64,000 nt of DNA, from assembly GCF_017798005.1 (NCBI RefSeq), contig NZ_CP072548.1, positions 806,001 to 870,000 on the forward strand, read 5' to 3'. Source of the stretch: Aggregatibacter sp. 2125159857. Its GTDB lineage: Bacteria; Pseudomonadota; Gammaproteobacteria; Enterobacterales; Pasteurellaceae. This document shows, in pieces, positions 55,318 through 64,000 of the stretch. The translations under genes were made by a program, and so were the position numbers. The notes beneath the pieces were generated by a model that worked only from the letters and a program-made list of their open reading frames with translations, had not been told where the DNA came from and did not search any database. The first letter of the stretch is position 1; each line of letters starts with the position of its first letter.

Positions 55318-57591
55318 TTACGCGAATTCCGCACGTAATTTCTTCGTGACATCCACCATCACTTTTAATGCGGCGATAGTTTCCGGCCAGCCGCGGGTTT
55401 TTAGACCACAGTCCGGGTTGACCCATAAGCGTTCTTTTGGTACCACTTGTAACGCTTTGCGAAGAAGATGTTCGATTTCTTCTGCGGTCGGTACACGTGG
55501 GCTGTGGATGTCGTACACGCCCGGACCGATGTCGTTCGGATATTTGAAATCACCGAAGGCAGTGAGCAATTCCATGTCGGAGCGCGAGGTTTCGATGGTG
55601 ATCACGTCGGCATCTAGGGCGGCAATAGCCGGTAAAATGTCGTTAAATTCGGAATAACACATGTGTGTGTGAATTTGCGTATCATCTTGACAACCCATTG
55701 AACTTAAACGGAAAGCTTCGCCTGCCCATTGTAAGTAAGCGTCCCAATCGGCGCGTTTAAGCGGTAAACCTTCACGGATCGCCGGTTCGTCAATTTGGAT
55801 CACTTTGATGCCGGCTTTTTCTAAATCTAACACTTCATCAGAAAGCGCCACCGCAATTTGTTTACACACCGTGGAACGTGGAATGTCGTTACGCACGAAA
55901 GACCATTGTAAAATCGTTACCGGGCCGGTCAACATACCTTTCATCACTTTGTTGGTGAGGCTTTGGGCATATTGTGACCAACGCACGGTCATTGGTTCCG
56001 GACGGGTGACATCGCCGTAAATGACCGGTGGTTTGACGCAGCGGGAACCGTAACTTTGTACCCAACCGAATTTGGTGAATGCAAACCCATCCAGCAATTC
56101 ACCGAAGTATTCCACCATGTCGTTACGTTCCGCTTCGCCATGCACTAACACGTCTAAATCCAATTTTTCTTGCTCACGCACCACGAATTCAATTTCTTTT
56201 TTCATTGCCGCTTCGTAATCCGCCAAGCTGAGATCGCCTTTTTTGAAGGCGGCACGGGCATGACGAATTTCCGTGGTTTGCGGGAAGGAACCAATATTGG
56301 TGGTTGGGAGCAACGGTAGATTTAACCACGCATTTTGTAATTTAATCCGTTCTGCAAATGGCGATTTACGTTGATCGGCATTTTTCGGCAGGTTTGCCAA
56401 ACGTTCCGCCACACAAGTGCGGTGGATTTCACGAGAGTTTTTACGCGCGTCAGCTGCCGCTTGGCTAGCATCAAGCTCTGCTTGCACCGCTTCACGTCCT
56501 TGCTCAAGTGCGGTCTTAATGACGCGTAATTCTTGAATTTTTTGCAAGGTGAACGCCAACCATTGATAAAGCTCCGGCTTGTTGGCTTGCAGTTGGGTTT
56601 CCACCGCCAAATCATAAGGCGTATGGAGTAGGGAACAGCTTGGAGCAATCCATAAACGCTCAGCTAATTTTGCTTTTAGTGGTTCAACCACATCTAACAC
56701 TTGGTTTAAGTTCGCACGCCAGATATTACGTCCGTCAATTACGCCCACGGAAAGGATTTTGTCGTAATCAACGAATTCATACACTTGTTCCGGTGCACGC
56801 ACCAAATCAATGTGAAGACCGGCTACCGACAAGGATTTCAATAAATCCGCATGTTCTGCCACAGATCCGAAATAGGTGGCAAGCAAGAGTTTGGCATTGA
56901 CTTGCGCAGCAAACGTGGCATAAACCGCTTTATAAGCGGCAATCCATTCTGCCGGTAAATCAAGGGTTAAAGCCGGTTCGTCAATTTGAATGTATTCCAC
57001 GCCTTCAGCGCTCAATGCGTTTAAGATGTCCACATAAACCGGCACGAGTTTGTTTAACAAATCGAAACGATTAAATGCGGCACCTTTTTCTTTCCCTAAC
57101 CAAAGGAAGGTTAATGGGCCAACGAGGGTGGGTTTTACCTTGTGACCAAGGGCTTTCGCTTCGCGGATTTGTTGCACATAGTGCGCCGGGTTGGCTTTAA
57201 ATTGGCTGTCCTTGTGGAATTCCGGCACAAGATAGTGGTAGTTGGTGTCGAACCATTTGGTCATTTCAATGGCAAATTGTGTTTTGTTGCCACGTGCCAA
57301 TTGGAAATATTGATCCAAGGTTAAGTTTTGGCTGTCGAAACCAAAGCGCGCAGGAATGGCGCCTGTTGCGACTTGTAAATCTAAAATGTGATCGTAGAAA
57401 GTGAAATCTGCCACCGCTACAAAATCCGCATTCGCATTGGCTTGGTGTTGCCAGTTAATTTCACGCAGTTTTTTTGCGATGTCTAATAAATCAGCTTCAG
57501 CGATTTCACCGCGCCAGTAACGTTCTTGGGCAAATTTAAGTTCACGTTTTGCCCCTACGCGTGGGAAACCCGATAAATGAAATGTTGTCAT
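55318..57591 (-). CDS. metE: Cobalamin-independent methionine synthase
   Basis: A 757-residue enzyme (E. coli 753) transferring methyl from polyglutamyl-5-methyl-THF to homocysteine. Two similar barrels; the zinc ligands sit in [10 protein letters not shown] (His and Cys near 645), the Glu of [14 protein letters not shown] loop near 488 and [11 protein letters not shown] near 730. The N-terminus [17 protein letters not shown] is typical. Two adjacent MetJ-like boxes stand 28-44 bases before the start, so repression by SAM-MetJ is expected. Confidence 0.97.
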   Translation of the reverse strand: MTTFHLSGFPRVGAKRELKFAQERYWRGEIAEADLLDIAKKLREINWQHQANANADFVAVADFTFYDHILDLQVATGAIPARFGFDSQNLTLDQYFQLARGNKTQFAIEMTKWFDTNYHYLVPEFHKDSQFKANPAHYVQQIREAKALGHKVKPTLVGPLTFLWLGKEKGAAFNRFDLLNKLVPVYVDILNALSAEGVEYIQIDEPALTLDLPAEWIAAYKAVYATFAAQVNAKLLLATYFGSVAEHADLLKSLSVAGLHIDLVRAPEQVYEFVDYDKILSVGVIDGRNIWRANLNQVLDVVEPLKAKLAERLWIAPSCSLLHTPYDLAVETQLQANKPELYQWLAFTLQKIQELRVIKTALEQGREAVQAELDASQAAADARKNSREIHRTCVAERLANLPKNADQRKSPFAERIKLQNAWLNLPLLPTTNIGSFPQTTEIRHARAAFKKGDLSLADYEAAMKKEIEFVVREQEKLDLDVLVHGEAERNDMVEYFGELLDGFAFTKFGWVQSYGSRCVKPPVIYGDVTRPEPMTVRWSQYAQSLTNKVMKGMLTGPVTILQWSFVRNDIPRSTVCKQIAVALSDEVLDLEKAGIKVIQIDEPAIREGLPLKRADWDAYLQWAGEAFRLSSMGCQDDTQIHTHMCYSEFNDILPAIAALDADVITIETSRSDMELLTAFGDFKYPNDIGPGVYDIHSPRVPTAEEIEHLLRKALQVVPKERLWVNPDCGLKTRGWPETIAALKVMVDVTKKLRAEFA

Positions 57592-57619
57592 GTTAATTCC
57601 TCGATAGATTAAATAATTT

Positions 57620-57635
57620 AGACGGCTAAACGTCT
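57620..57635. promoter_or_regulatory. Tandem MetJ boxes upstream of metE
   Basis: AGACGGCT (57620-57627) and AAACGTCT (57628-57635) are adjacent 8-mers matching AGACGTCT in 6 and 7 bases. MetJ binds at least two such boxes side by side. Confidence 0.75.
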
Positions 57636-57766
57636 GTACGAGGCTAGAATGACGGAATTAGGCATATTATGCAAATTAATAATTTTCTGAAAGTTGATGA
57701 AAATTTTTAATATTCCTTACGATACGGCGGGCTATAACAATGTGTTTATTTTTGACCGCACTTGAA

Positions 57767-57796
57767 TTAAAAAGACCCGATAGGAATATCGGGTCT
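57767..57796 (-). terminator. Terminator of der
   Basis: On the minus strand AGACCCGATA and TATCGGGTCT pair around TTCC and are followed by TTTT, 10 bases after the der stop. Confidence 0.85.
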
Positions 57797-57806
57797 GTCA
57801 TTAGCA

Positions 57807-59339
57807 TTATCTTTTGGATTTCTTAATAAACTTCATTAAGCGTTTACGTTTACGTAATTGGTTTGGCGTGAGTTTATTGCGTCTGCCGGCAAATGGGTTG
57901 TTCCCTTCTTGGAATTGCAGACGAATCGGCGAGCCGATAATTTTGAGGCTACGGCGGAAATGGTTGGATAAATAACGTTTGTAAGAATCTGGTAGTTTAT
58001 CCACTTGGTTACCATGAATCACAATGATTGGCGGATTGTAACCACCCGGGTGGGCATATTTTAGTTTCACGCGGCGACCGCTAATCATTGGTGGCTGATG
58101 TTCGTCCACCGCAATTTGTAGAATGCGAGTGAGCATAGATGTCGTCATTTTCTGTGTGGCGCATTCATAGGCTTCCTTAACGGAATCAAATAAATTGCCA
58201 ACGCCACTGCCGTGCAAAGCAGAAATAAAGTACACGCGGGCAAAATCAATAAAATCTAAACGACGATCTAACTCGGATTTCACGCGATCTTTGACATCGG
58301 TGTCCAGTCCATCCCATTTATTGACCACAATCACCAAAGAACGGCCGGCGTTTAAAATAAAGCCGAGGAGGGACAAGTCTTGATCAGAGATGTTCTCACG
58401 GGCGTCAATAACCAATAGCACTACGTTGGCGTCTTGAATGGCTTGTAGCGTTTTGATCACAGAGAATTTTTCTACCGCTAAATGCACTTTACCGCGTTTG
58501 CGTACACCCGCCGTGTCGATTAACGTGTAATTTTGTCCATCGCGTTCCATTGGAATGTAAATACTGTCGCGGGTGGTGCCCGGCATGTCGTAAACCACGA
58601 CGCGATCTTCGCCCAAGATGCGGTTAGTCAATGTGGATTTCCCTACGTTTGGGCGTCCCACAATGGCGATTTTGATATTTTGTTTATCCGGTGTTTGCTC
58701 TTGCGCTAATTCTTCATCTAAAAGTGCGGTGTCTTCTTCGTTTGAAAAATCGAAATCTTCATCCCATTCGTCAAATTCAGCGACTTCGGAAGAAACATCG
58801 GTATTTTCGACCGCACTTTCTTCTGTCGTTTCTGCCATTTGCTCTGCGAATGGGGCAAGCACGTGTTCCATCAAGCTTGTGATCCCACGCCCTTGAGAGG
58901 CAGCAATTTGCGCAATTTCACCTAAGCCTAATTGATAGAACTCTGCACAGTGGGAATCAGCATCAATGCCGTCCACTTTGTTGGCAACCACCACGGTGGT
59001 TTTGTTTTGGCGTTGGCGCAAATAGTTTGCAATGCCGATATCTGCTGACGTTAAGCCGGCACGGGCATCTACTAAGAATAAAACGATGTCTGCTTCTTCA
59101 ATGGCAAGTAATGATTGCTCCGCCATTTTTTCTTCTACGCCTTCTTCCGTGCCGTCGATACCGCCGGTGTCAATGACGATAAAATCGTGTCCGGCAAGAT
59201 GCGCTTGGCCATATTTACGGTCGCGCGTCAGACCGGGAAAATCAGCGACTAAGGCATCACGGGTGCGGGTTAGGCGATTGAATAGGGTGGATTTGCCCAC
59301 GTTTGGACGACCCACCAAGGCAACTACAGGAGTTGTCAT
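57807..59339 (-). CDS. der: Ribosome-assembly GTPase Der (EngA)
   Basis: A 510-residue double GTPase for 50S maturation. G domain 1: [14 protein letters not shown] near residue 10, [19 protein letters not shown] domain 2: [15 protein letters not shown] near 230, [23 protein letters not shown]. Between them lies an acidic linker (about 170-222), and a KH-like C-terminal domain with a basic end ([14 protein letters not shown]) follows. Monocistronic with its own terminator. Confidence 0.97.
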   Translation of the reverse strand: MTTPVVALVGRPNVGKSTLFNRLTRTRDALVADFPGLTRDRKYGQAHLAGHDFIVIDTGGIDGTEEGVEEKMAEQSLLAIEEADIVLFLVDARAGLTSADIGIANYLRQRQNKTTVVVANKVDGIDADSHCAEFYQLGLGEIAQIAASQGRGITSLMEHVLAPFAEQMAETTEESAVENTDVSSEVAEFDEWDEDFDFSNEEDTALLDEELAQEQTPDKQNIKIAIVGRPNVGKSTLTNRILGEDRVVVYDMPGTTRDSIYIPMERDGQNYTLIDTAGVRKRGKVHLAVEKFSVIKTLQAIQDANVVLLVIDARENISDQDLSLLGFILNAGRSLVIVVNKWDGLDTDVKDRVKSELDRRLDFIDFARVYFISALHGSGVGNLFDSVKEAYECATQKMTTSMLTRILQIAVDEHQPPMISGRRVKLKYAHPGGYNPPIIVIHGNQVDKLPDSYKRYLSNHFRRSLKIIGSPIRLQFQEGNNPFAGRRNKLTPNQLRKRKRLMKFIKKSKR

Positions 59340-59520
59340 AAAAACCTCTTATAAATGAACGTGCCACAGGAATATTGATCTCGGCACTTGAAAAATGGCT
59401 GGCATTATAGCGGATTTTGGCAGTGATGAGAAATGACAAGGTAAGGGGCGTTGAATGAGAGTAGGGGAAAATAGGGAGGTGATTGTTTGAGCAATGTGTA
59501 TTAGAAATATTTTTTGCATA

Positions 59521-59583
59521 AAATGCGGTGGAATCCTTTTGTTTGCGCATAATTAAAAACACAAGAAATTCCCACCGCACTTT
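59521..59583 (-). terminator. Near-perfect inverted uptake-signal pair
   Basis: AAATGCGGTGGAAT (about 59521-59534) and ATTCCCACCGCACTTTT (about 59569-59585) pair with one mismatch and one bulge. It follows the small lipoprotein stop and likely ends that operon. Confidence 0.55.
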
Positions 59584-59591
59584 TAGCTGAT

Positions 59592-59846
59592 TTAATTCAC
59601 CATTCTGACACGCCAACGGAAACCATCTGCTTTCATACAGGCAGTAATCAAGGTTTGCTCTTGGAGAGGCGCTACTTTATTCATGCCTACATCGTAGGTG
59701 CATTTAGCGAGTTTTGTGTCGGTGTCTTTTTTACTGACCCCTTCTTTATACCATTCTTCAACTCGGTGTTGCATCTGCATTTCGCAACCGCTAAGTAACG
59801 TACTAAGGGCAATGAGTAATGCTGTGTTGACAATCATTTTTTTCAT
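59592..59846 (-). CDS. Small lipoprotein of unknown function
   Basis: 84 residues. The lipobox LLSGC puts the lipidated Cys near 21 after a normal signal peptide (MKKMIVNTALLIAL). The mature part is short and charged, with cysteines in KCTYDV and TACMKADGF that could form one disulfide. I do not recognise the family. It lies 12 bases after the surface lipoprotein gene on the same strand, so the two are probably made together. Confidence 0.65.
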   Translation of the reverse strand: MKKMIVNTALLIALSTLLSGCEMQMQHRVEEWYKEGVSKKDTDTKLAKCTYDVGMNKVAPLQEQTLITACMKADGFRWRVRMVN

Positions 59847-59858
59847 TATGGTGTCCTT

Positions 59859-60953
59859 TTATTTAGTTTGTTCTGCACTGAAACTGGTATTTAAACTTTC
59901 TACTTGGCCGATAAGCGTTTCTCCGCTAAATGTTGCTTTACCGGCGACTTCTTCTGCATGAGGACCGAAGAATTTACCTTCGTATTGACCGTCACGGCTT
60001 ATGAAAAAAGGCAAGTTTCCTTCCGCAATCGCTTTGCCTTGGAAGCTATTTCCGACAATTGGCGCTTGGTGAAGTGCAATATTTCTTCGAGGGTAAGCCA
60101 TATCCAACTCGCCGTAGATTGTTTTATCATCGAAGTTTGTGACTAATTTAGCATCACCGATGTTTTTAACCTGATTTTTGACATTGTCATAACGGCTTGC
60201 ATTGCCTTGGTAGGTAACAACACCGTGTTGTGGAATATTTTCAACAGGTGTTTCGCTTCCCATGTAGAAAATGTCTCGCGTAGGATCTTTTGTTGCATTC
60301 CAAGCAGCGCTAAGCCAACGTGAGGCGATAGTGGAGGAGAGTCCGGCAAAAGATTGAGATACTTTCCCAATAATCTGGATTGCCATGTTGTCAACAAGCA
60401 GTGTTTGTACATCCTTGCCTTCTTCCTTTTTGAATGCGCCGTTAAAGGAATAAGTGCGGTTATAGCCGGAAAGGGTACCGACTTTGGTGTTACCTGAGCG
60501 AACCGGTATGTTTTCCAGCATACCCTTCTTAAATTCATCTTGGGAAATAGTAAGATCAGAACGCGTTAAGTGCGTAGATGGAACAGATGGCGTGACAGGA
60601 GGACGTTGTGCTTGTGGGCGTTCTTGTTGCGCCTGTGATTCTGCTGTTTTTTCCGATGTCTGAGGATGGGAATTGGAAGGGGTTGCTGCCGGCGTCGGTT
60701 CTTGCTGTGTTGGTGGCGTAATTTGGTGAGGCTGTGATGTTGCTGTTTTTTCAGCCACCTGAGGATGGGAATTGGAAGGGGTTGCTGCCGGTGTCGGTTC
60801 CTGCTGTGTTGACGGCGTCGTGGTTGTTGTAGACGAATTGTTTGGCGTAGAAGGAATTGGTTGAGGATCGGAATGACTGCTTCCACCACTGCCTCCACAA
60901 GCGCTTATCATCAAAGTACTGAGTATGAGAGTAGAAAATGTGATTTTTGACAT
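59859..60953 (-). CDS. Slam-dependent-type surface lipoprotein (TbpB-like barrel)
   Basis: 364 residues. The lipobox LMISAC gives Cys19, followed by GGSGG as in surface lipoproteins of Pasteurellaceae and Neisseria. Residues 30-125 are a Pro/Thr/Gln-rich stalk with two copies of a ~31-residue repeat (QQEPTPAATPSNSHPQ core). The C-terminus ends in the barrel hallmark GKFFGPHAEEVAGKATFSG, as in TbpB, HpuA and hemophilin-like proteins. Likely displayed on the cell surface and host- or heme/iron-related; the ligand is unknown. AAGGAG precedes the ATG, and a Fur-like dyad lies 97 bases upstream. Confidence 0.75.
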   Translation of the reverse strand: MSKITFSTLILSTLMISACGGSGGSSHSDPQPIPSTPNNSSTTTTTPSTQQEPTPAATPSNSHPQVAEKTATSQPHQITPPTQQEPTPAATPSNSHPQTSEKTAESQAQQERPQAQRPPVTPSVPSTHLTRSDLTISQDEFKKGMLENIPVRSGNTKVGTLSGYNRTYSFNGAFKKEEGKDVQTLLVDNMAIQIIGKVSQSFAGLSSTIASRWLSAAWNATKDPTRDIFYMGSETPVENIPQHGVVTYQGNASRYDNVKNQVKNIGDAKLVTNFDDKTIYGELDMAYPRRNIALHQAPIVGNSFQGKAIAEGNLPFFISRDGQYEGKFFGPHAEEVAGKATFSGETLIGQVESLNTSFSAEQTK

Positions 60954-61049
60954 ATTGTCATGCTCCTTTATTTTTTACTAAATATTGAATTAAATGTTAT
61001 ATAAAAATAACGGCAAAATTATAAATCAAAAAAAAAAAATGAAAGCAAG

Positions 61050-61064
61050 TGATAAAATTTATCT
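61050..61064. promoter_or_regulatory. Fur-like 7-1-7 dyad
   Basis: TGATAAAATTTATCT matches TGATAAT-n-ATTATCA at 12 of 14 fixed bases. It is placed between the surface lipoprotein and the Bax-inhibitor-family gene. Confidence 0.45.
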
Positions 61065-61247
61065 AAAATAATGCCTTTATTATTAAATAATTTAATAAAA
61101 TCTAGGTTTGTTTGAAGAATTATTTGTTAATTATTGTGAATAATAGAAAATTTTTATTTTTCATGATGAATAAATGACGATCATCTAAATGAAAGTGCGG
61201 TGGTTATTGAGTCCAATTTTTTTCAATGTTAAATATTCACGGATCAA

Positions 61248-61276
61248 TTGACATTTAGCGTCTCAGCCCTTACCTT
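61248..61276 (+). promoter_or_regulatory. Sigma-70 promoter of the Bax-inhibitor-1 family gene
   Basis: A perfect TTGACA (61248-61253), a 17-bp spacer and TACCTT (61271-61276). The start would be near 61283, about 40 bases before the ATG, which has AAAGGAG. Confidence 0.7.
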
Positions 61277-61323
61277 ACACAGCGATCTCAATCGATTATT
61301 TTCTTTACAAAAAAGGAGCTTTT

Positions 61324-61986
61324 ATGCAATCTCGTATTATTGTTGGCAGCAGAGAAGAATCGTTGCTTAGCACGCACAAAGTGTTGCGTAACACCTATTT
61401 CTTGTTAGCGTTAACATTAGCCTTTTCCGCTGTGGTAGCTTATGTGTCCATGGCGATGAATTTACCAAGACCGGGGCTTATCATCATGCTTGTAGGTTTC
61501 TATGGGCTGCTTTTCTTAACTAATGCCTTAGCGAATAGCGCATTAGGAATTTTATCTGCCTTTGCCTTCACCGGTTTCTTAGGTTACACCGTAGGGCCAA
61601 TTTTAAATGCCTATGTGAGCGCAGGTTTGGGGGATGCCATCGTGTTAGCCTTAGCCGGTACCGCAGCGACATTCTTTGCTTGCTCCGCTTATGTCTTAAC
61701 CACGAAGAAAGACATGTCTTTCTTATCCGGTACGATTCTAGCCTTATTCGTGGTGTTATTACTTGGCATGGTAGCGAGTTTCTTCTTCCAATTCCCGGCA
61801 CTTTACGTGGGAATTAGCGCGTTATTCGTGATTTTCTCCACCCTGGGAATTTTGTATGAAACCAGTAACATTATTCATGGCGGTGAAACCAACTATATTC
61901 GAGCAACCGTCAGTTTATTTGTGTCTATCTACAATCTGTTTATCAGTTTGTTAAACTTACTTTCCTTCTTCTCTTCTAGAGATTAA
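61324..61986 (+). CDS. Bax inhibitor-1 family membrane protein (YccA-like)
   Basis: A 220-residue protein with seven hydrophobic segments and the family blocks [19 protein letters not shown] near residue 23 and [27 protein letters not shown] near 181. YccA proteins modulate the membrane protease FtsH. tusE follows, the same pair as yccA-tusE in E. coli. A terminator separates the two here. Confidence 0.9.
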   Translation: MQSRIIVGSREESLLSTHKVLRNTYFLLALTLAFSAVVAYVSMAMNLPRPGLIIMLVGFYGLLFLTNALANSALGILSAFAFTGFLGYTVGPILNAYVSAGLGDAIVLALAGTAATFFACSAYVLTTKKDMSFLSGTILALFVVLLLGMVASFFFQFPALYVGISALFVIFSTLGILYETSNIIHGGETNYIRATVSLFVSIYNLFISLLNLLSFFSSRD

Positions 61987-62010
61987 TTATTAATTTGATA
62001 GATAAATTCA

Positions 62011-62036
62011 ACGCCCCTTTTTTGGGGCGTTTTTAT
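62011..62036 (+). terminator. Terminator between the Bax-inhibitor gene and tusE
   Basis: ACGCCCC (62011-62017) and GGGGCGT (62024-62030), followed by a T run. Confidence 0.85.
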
Positions 62037-62070
62037 ATAATCTTCCCCTATAAATACTAAGGTTATTATC

Positions 62071-62400
62071 ATGCTTGAAGTCAATAATAAACACATTGAA
62101 ACCGATGCTTCGGGTTATTTGCTCAATATTGATGATTGGAATATCGAAGTCGCGCAAGCCATTGCGAAATTAGAGAATTTGGAATTAACTGACGCCCACT
62201 GGGAAATCATTCATTTTGTGCGGGCGTTTTATCAGGAATACAAAACCTCACCGGCTATTCGTATGTTGGTAAAAGCCACAGCACAAAAACTGGGGGAAGA
62301 CAAAGGCAATAGCCGTTATTTACAACGTTTGTTTCCTGACGGTCCGGCAAAACAAGCAACCAAATTAGCTGGGTTGCCAAAACCGGCAAAATGTTTATAA
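62071..62400 (+). CDS. tusE: tRNA 2-thiolation sulfur carrier TusE (DsrC family)
   Basis: 109 residues ending PKPAKCL, with the conserved penultimate Cys that accepts sulfur from TusD for 2-thiouridine at U34. The core [17 protein letters not shown] and [18 protein letters not shown] is characteristic of DsrC/TusE. The TusA-like protein at 1864 may belong to sulfur relay too, but tusBCD are not in the window. Confidence 0.93.
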   Translation: MLEVNNKHIETDASGYLLNIDDWNIEVAQAIAKLENLELTDAHWEIIHFVRAFYQEYKTSPAIRMLVKATAQKLGEDKGNSRYLQRLFPDGPAKQATKLAGLPKPAKCL

Positions 62401-62416
62401 GTCATTTACGAATCAT

Positions 62417-62444
62417 TTGCATTTAAAAAATAAAAGAATATAAT
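62417..62444 (+). promoter_or_regulatory. Promoter of the metal ABC importer
   Basis: TTGCAT (62417-62422) and a perfect TATAAT (62439-62444), 16 bp apart; AAGGAGAAAAAC precedes the ATG at 62501. No clear Fur or MntR site was seen. Confidence 0.65.
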
Positions 62445-62500
62445 CATCCCCGCAACTTATGTTGTTATTTTATAACTAAAACTTTTCTAAGGAGAAAAAC

Positions 62501-63382
62501 ATGCGTTTATTCGCGACATTAATCAGTGTGCTTGCATTGAGTTTAGGCAGCAGCTTAGCTTATGCAAAATTTAAAGTAGTGACCACCTTCACCATCATTC
62601 AAGACATGGCGCAAAATATCGCCGGTGATGCGGCTACCGTGGAATCAATCACCAAACCTGGTGCTGAAATTCATGATTATGAGCCGACCCCAAAAGATAT
62701 TGTGAAAGCCCAATCTGCCGATTTAGTCTTATGGAACGGTCTAAATCTTGAACGTTGGTTTGAAAAATTCTTCCAAAACGTGAAAGACAAACCAGCGGCT
62801 GTTGTGACTGAGGGTATCGAGCCAATGTCTATTAATGAAGGTCCTTATACCGGCAACCCAAATCCGCACGCCTGGATGTCCCCTTCCAATGCATTGATTT
62901 ATATTGAGAACATTAAAAATGCGTTGGTAAAATACGATCCACAAAATAAAGAAACATACGAAAAAAACGCCGCACTTTATGCACAAAAAATCAAAGAGTT
63001 GGATAAACCGCTTCGCGAAAAATTAGCACAAGTGCCGGAAGCTCAACGTTGGTTGGTCACCAGTGAAGGCGCTTTCAGCTATCTCACTCGTGACTATGGT
63101 TTTAAAGAAGCCTATTTATGGCCGATTAACGCAGAACAACAAGGTACGCCACAACAGGTTCGCAAAGTGATTGAAACCGTTAAAGCCAACAACATTCCGG
63201 TTGTTTTCAGTGAAAGCACTATTTCACCTAAACCGGCAAAACAAGTCGCGAAAGAAACCGGCGCAAAATACGGTGGCGTACTTTATGTGGATTCCCTTTC
63301 CAATAAAAAAGGTCCGGTACCAACCTATATTGATTTATTGAACACGACCGTTTCCACTATCGCAAAAGGATTTGAAAAATAA
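62501..63382 (+). CDS. Mn/Fe ABC importer substrate-binding protein (YfeA type)
   Basis: 293 residues. The signal peptide is cut after LAYA. It is a cluster A-I metal receptor with ligands His in EIHDYEPTP (near 57), His in NPHAWM (near 122), Glu in TSEGAFSY (near 188) and Asp in YVDSLSN (near 263). This His-His-Glu-Asp set favours Mn2+ or Fe2+ over Zn2+. There is no His-rich loop as in ZnuA. The ATPase gene overlaps by one base. Confidence 0.9.
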   Translation: MRLFATLISVLALSLGSSLAYAKFKVVTTFTIIQDMAQNIAGDAATVESITKPGAEIHDYEPTPKDIVKAQSADLVLWNGLNLERWFEKFFQNVKDKPAAVVTEGIEPMSINEGPYTGNPNPHAWMSPSNALIYIENIKNALVKYDPQNKETYEKNAALYAQKIKELDKPLREKLAQVPEAQRWLVTSEGAFSYLTRDYGFKEAYLWPINAEQQGTPQQVRKVIETVKANNIPVVFSESTISPKPAKQVAKETGAKYGGVLYVDSLSNKKGPVPTYIDLLNTTVSTIAKGFEK

Positions 63383-64000
63383 TGTCATCGAATATTGCCT
63401 CGATCTGTGTTGAAGATGTCACGGTTCGCTATAACAACGGCCACACCGCTATCCACGATGTCACCTTTCGTTTAGAAGGTGGCACCACCTGCGCCCTTGT
63501 GGGTGTAAATGGAAGCGGCAAATCAACCTTGTTTAAAAGCCTAATGGGATTGATTCATCCACAACGAGGCAATATTACGTTGTGTCATCTACCAATTAAA
63601 CAGGCATTAAAGCAAAACCTGGTGTCTTATGTGCCTCAATCGGAAGAAGTGGACTGGCAATTCCCAGTGTCTGTTTATGATGTGGTGCTCATGGGACGCT
63701 ACGGCTACATGAATTTCTTGCGCCGCCCAAGTGAAACCGATAAGCAAAAAGTACAAGAAGCCATGCAACGGGTGAACATTGAGCACCTTGCCCATCGTCA
63801 AATTGGCGAGCTTTCCGGTGGGCAGAAAAAGCGCGTATTTCTCGCTCGCGCGCTTGCTCAACAAAGTAAGATTATTTTATTAGACGAACCTTTCACCGGC
63901 GTGGACGTGCAAACCGAAAATGCCATCGTTGATTTACTGGGGCAATTACGCAACGAAGGGCATCTTATTTTGGTCTCTACGCATAACCTTGGTTCCGTAC
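63382..64000 (+). CDS. Mn/Fe ABC importer ATPase (YfeB type), truncated by window end
   Basis: The first 206 codons are in the window, from an ATG sharing one base with the stop of the receptor gene. Walker [10 protein letters not shown] near residue 41, Q-loop [11 protein letters not shown] near 82, signature LSGGQKKR near 143 and Walker [13 protein letters not shown] near 163; the switch His is in STHN at the very end. The missing 3' end and permease genes lie beyond the window. Confidence 0.92.
   Translation, partial: MSSNIASICVEDVTVRYNNGHTAIHDVTFRLEGGTTCALVGVNGSGKSTLFKSLMGLIHPQRGNITLCHLPIKQALKQNLVSYVPQSEEVDWQFPVSVYDVVLMGRYGYMNFLRRPSETDKQKVQEAMQRVNIEHLAHRQIGELSGGQKKRVFLARALAQQSKIILLDEPFTGVDVQTENAIVDLLGQLRNEGHLILVSTHNLGSV

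Larger units (their letters stand above)
60954..61323. other. AT-rich divergent control region
   Basis: No gene. Holds a Fur-like dyad (61050-61064), an A tract near 61027, an uptake signal near 61193 and the promoter of the downstream gene (61248-61276). Confidence 0.6.

Overview
The window looks like chromosomal DNA of a Pasteurellaceae bacterium. The 9-base DNA uptake signal AAGTGCGGT (or ACCGCACTT) occurs dozens of times on both strands, the genome is AT-rich, and many gene neighbourhoods match those I recall from Haemophilus influenzae: prfB-lysS, dsbC-recJ-mtnN, slt-trpR-mtgA, glnB beside perM, nikKLMQO and arcBC-yfcC. A [NiFe]-hydrogenase maturation set (hypB, hypD, hypE, hypF), which H. 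influenzae lacks as far as I recall, together with the Hin-type uptake signal, points to Aggregatibacter. That genus call is an inference.

Layout. 1-5.3 kb: 5' end of lrp, trhP, a TusA-like protein, a hemerythrin protein, then tgt and queA of queuosine synthesis, with an unusual small structured transcription unit between them. 5.5-18 kb: an anaerobic nickel/hydrogenase block. hypF and hypBDE each carry an FNR-like box, and nikKLMQO has a MerR-type promoter. This block is interrupted at 8.9-11.6 kb by tandem and dispersed palindromic repeats around an aroE-like gene, aqpZ and a small HhH gene. 18-24.6 kb: mtnN, a DsbA-like protein, recJ, dsbC, prfB (programmed frameshift) and lysS. 24.7-29 kb: an Lrp-type regulator and arcB-arcC-yfcC. 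29-36.5 kb: clcA, dusA, a zinc-ribbon protein, mfd and perM. 36.5-46 kb: glnB, pepP, a YgfB protein, zapA, 6S RNA, a folate cyclo-ligase, bamD, rluD, pgeF, ftsN and priA.

46-64 kb: rpmE, a sulfatase-type membrane enzyme, a 59-bp tandem repeat array, nhaA, mtgA, trpR (with a Trp operator), slt, ispH, lspA, a small membrane protein, metE (with MetJ boxes), der, two lipoproteins (one a likely Slam-exported surface protein), a Bax-inhibitor-1 family protein, tusE, and the start of a YfeAB-type Mn/Fe ABC importer that runs off the window end.

Most of the window is conserved housekeeping DNA. The least ordinary parts are: (1) the tgt-queA intergenic unit, a 24-residue hydrophobic peptide behind a predicted pseudoknot and a Shine-Dalgarno-masking hairpin, which looks like a type I toxin; (2) the three ~300-bp tandem modules that copy the 3' end of the aroE-like gene; (3) the 59-bp array; (4) an in-frame palindromic insertion in hypF; and (5) several well-formed operators (FNR, MerR-type, TrpR, MetJ, a Fur-like dyad). 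All functional calls come from reading the sequence and remembered family features; no search was run.
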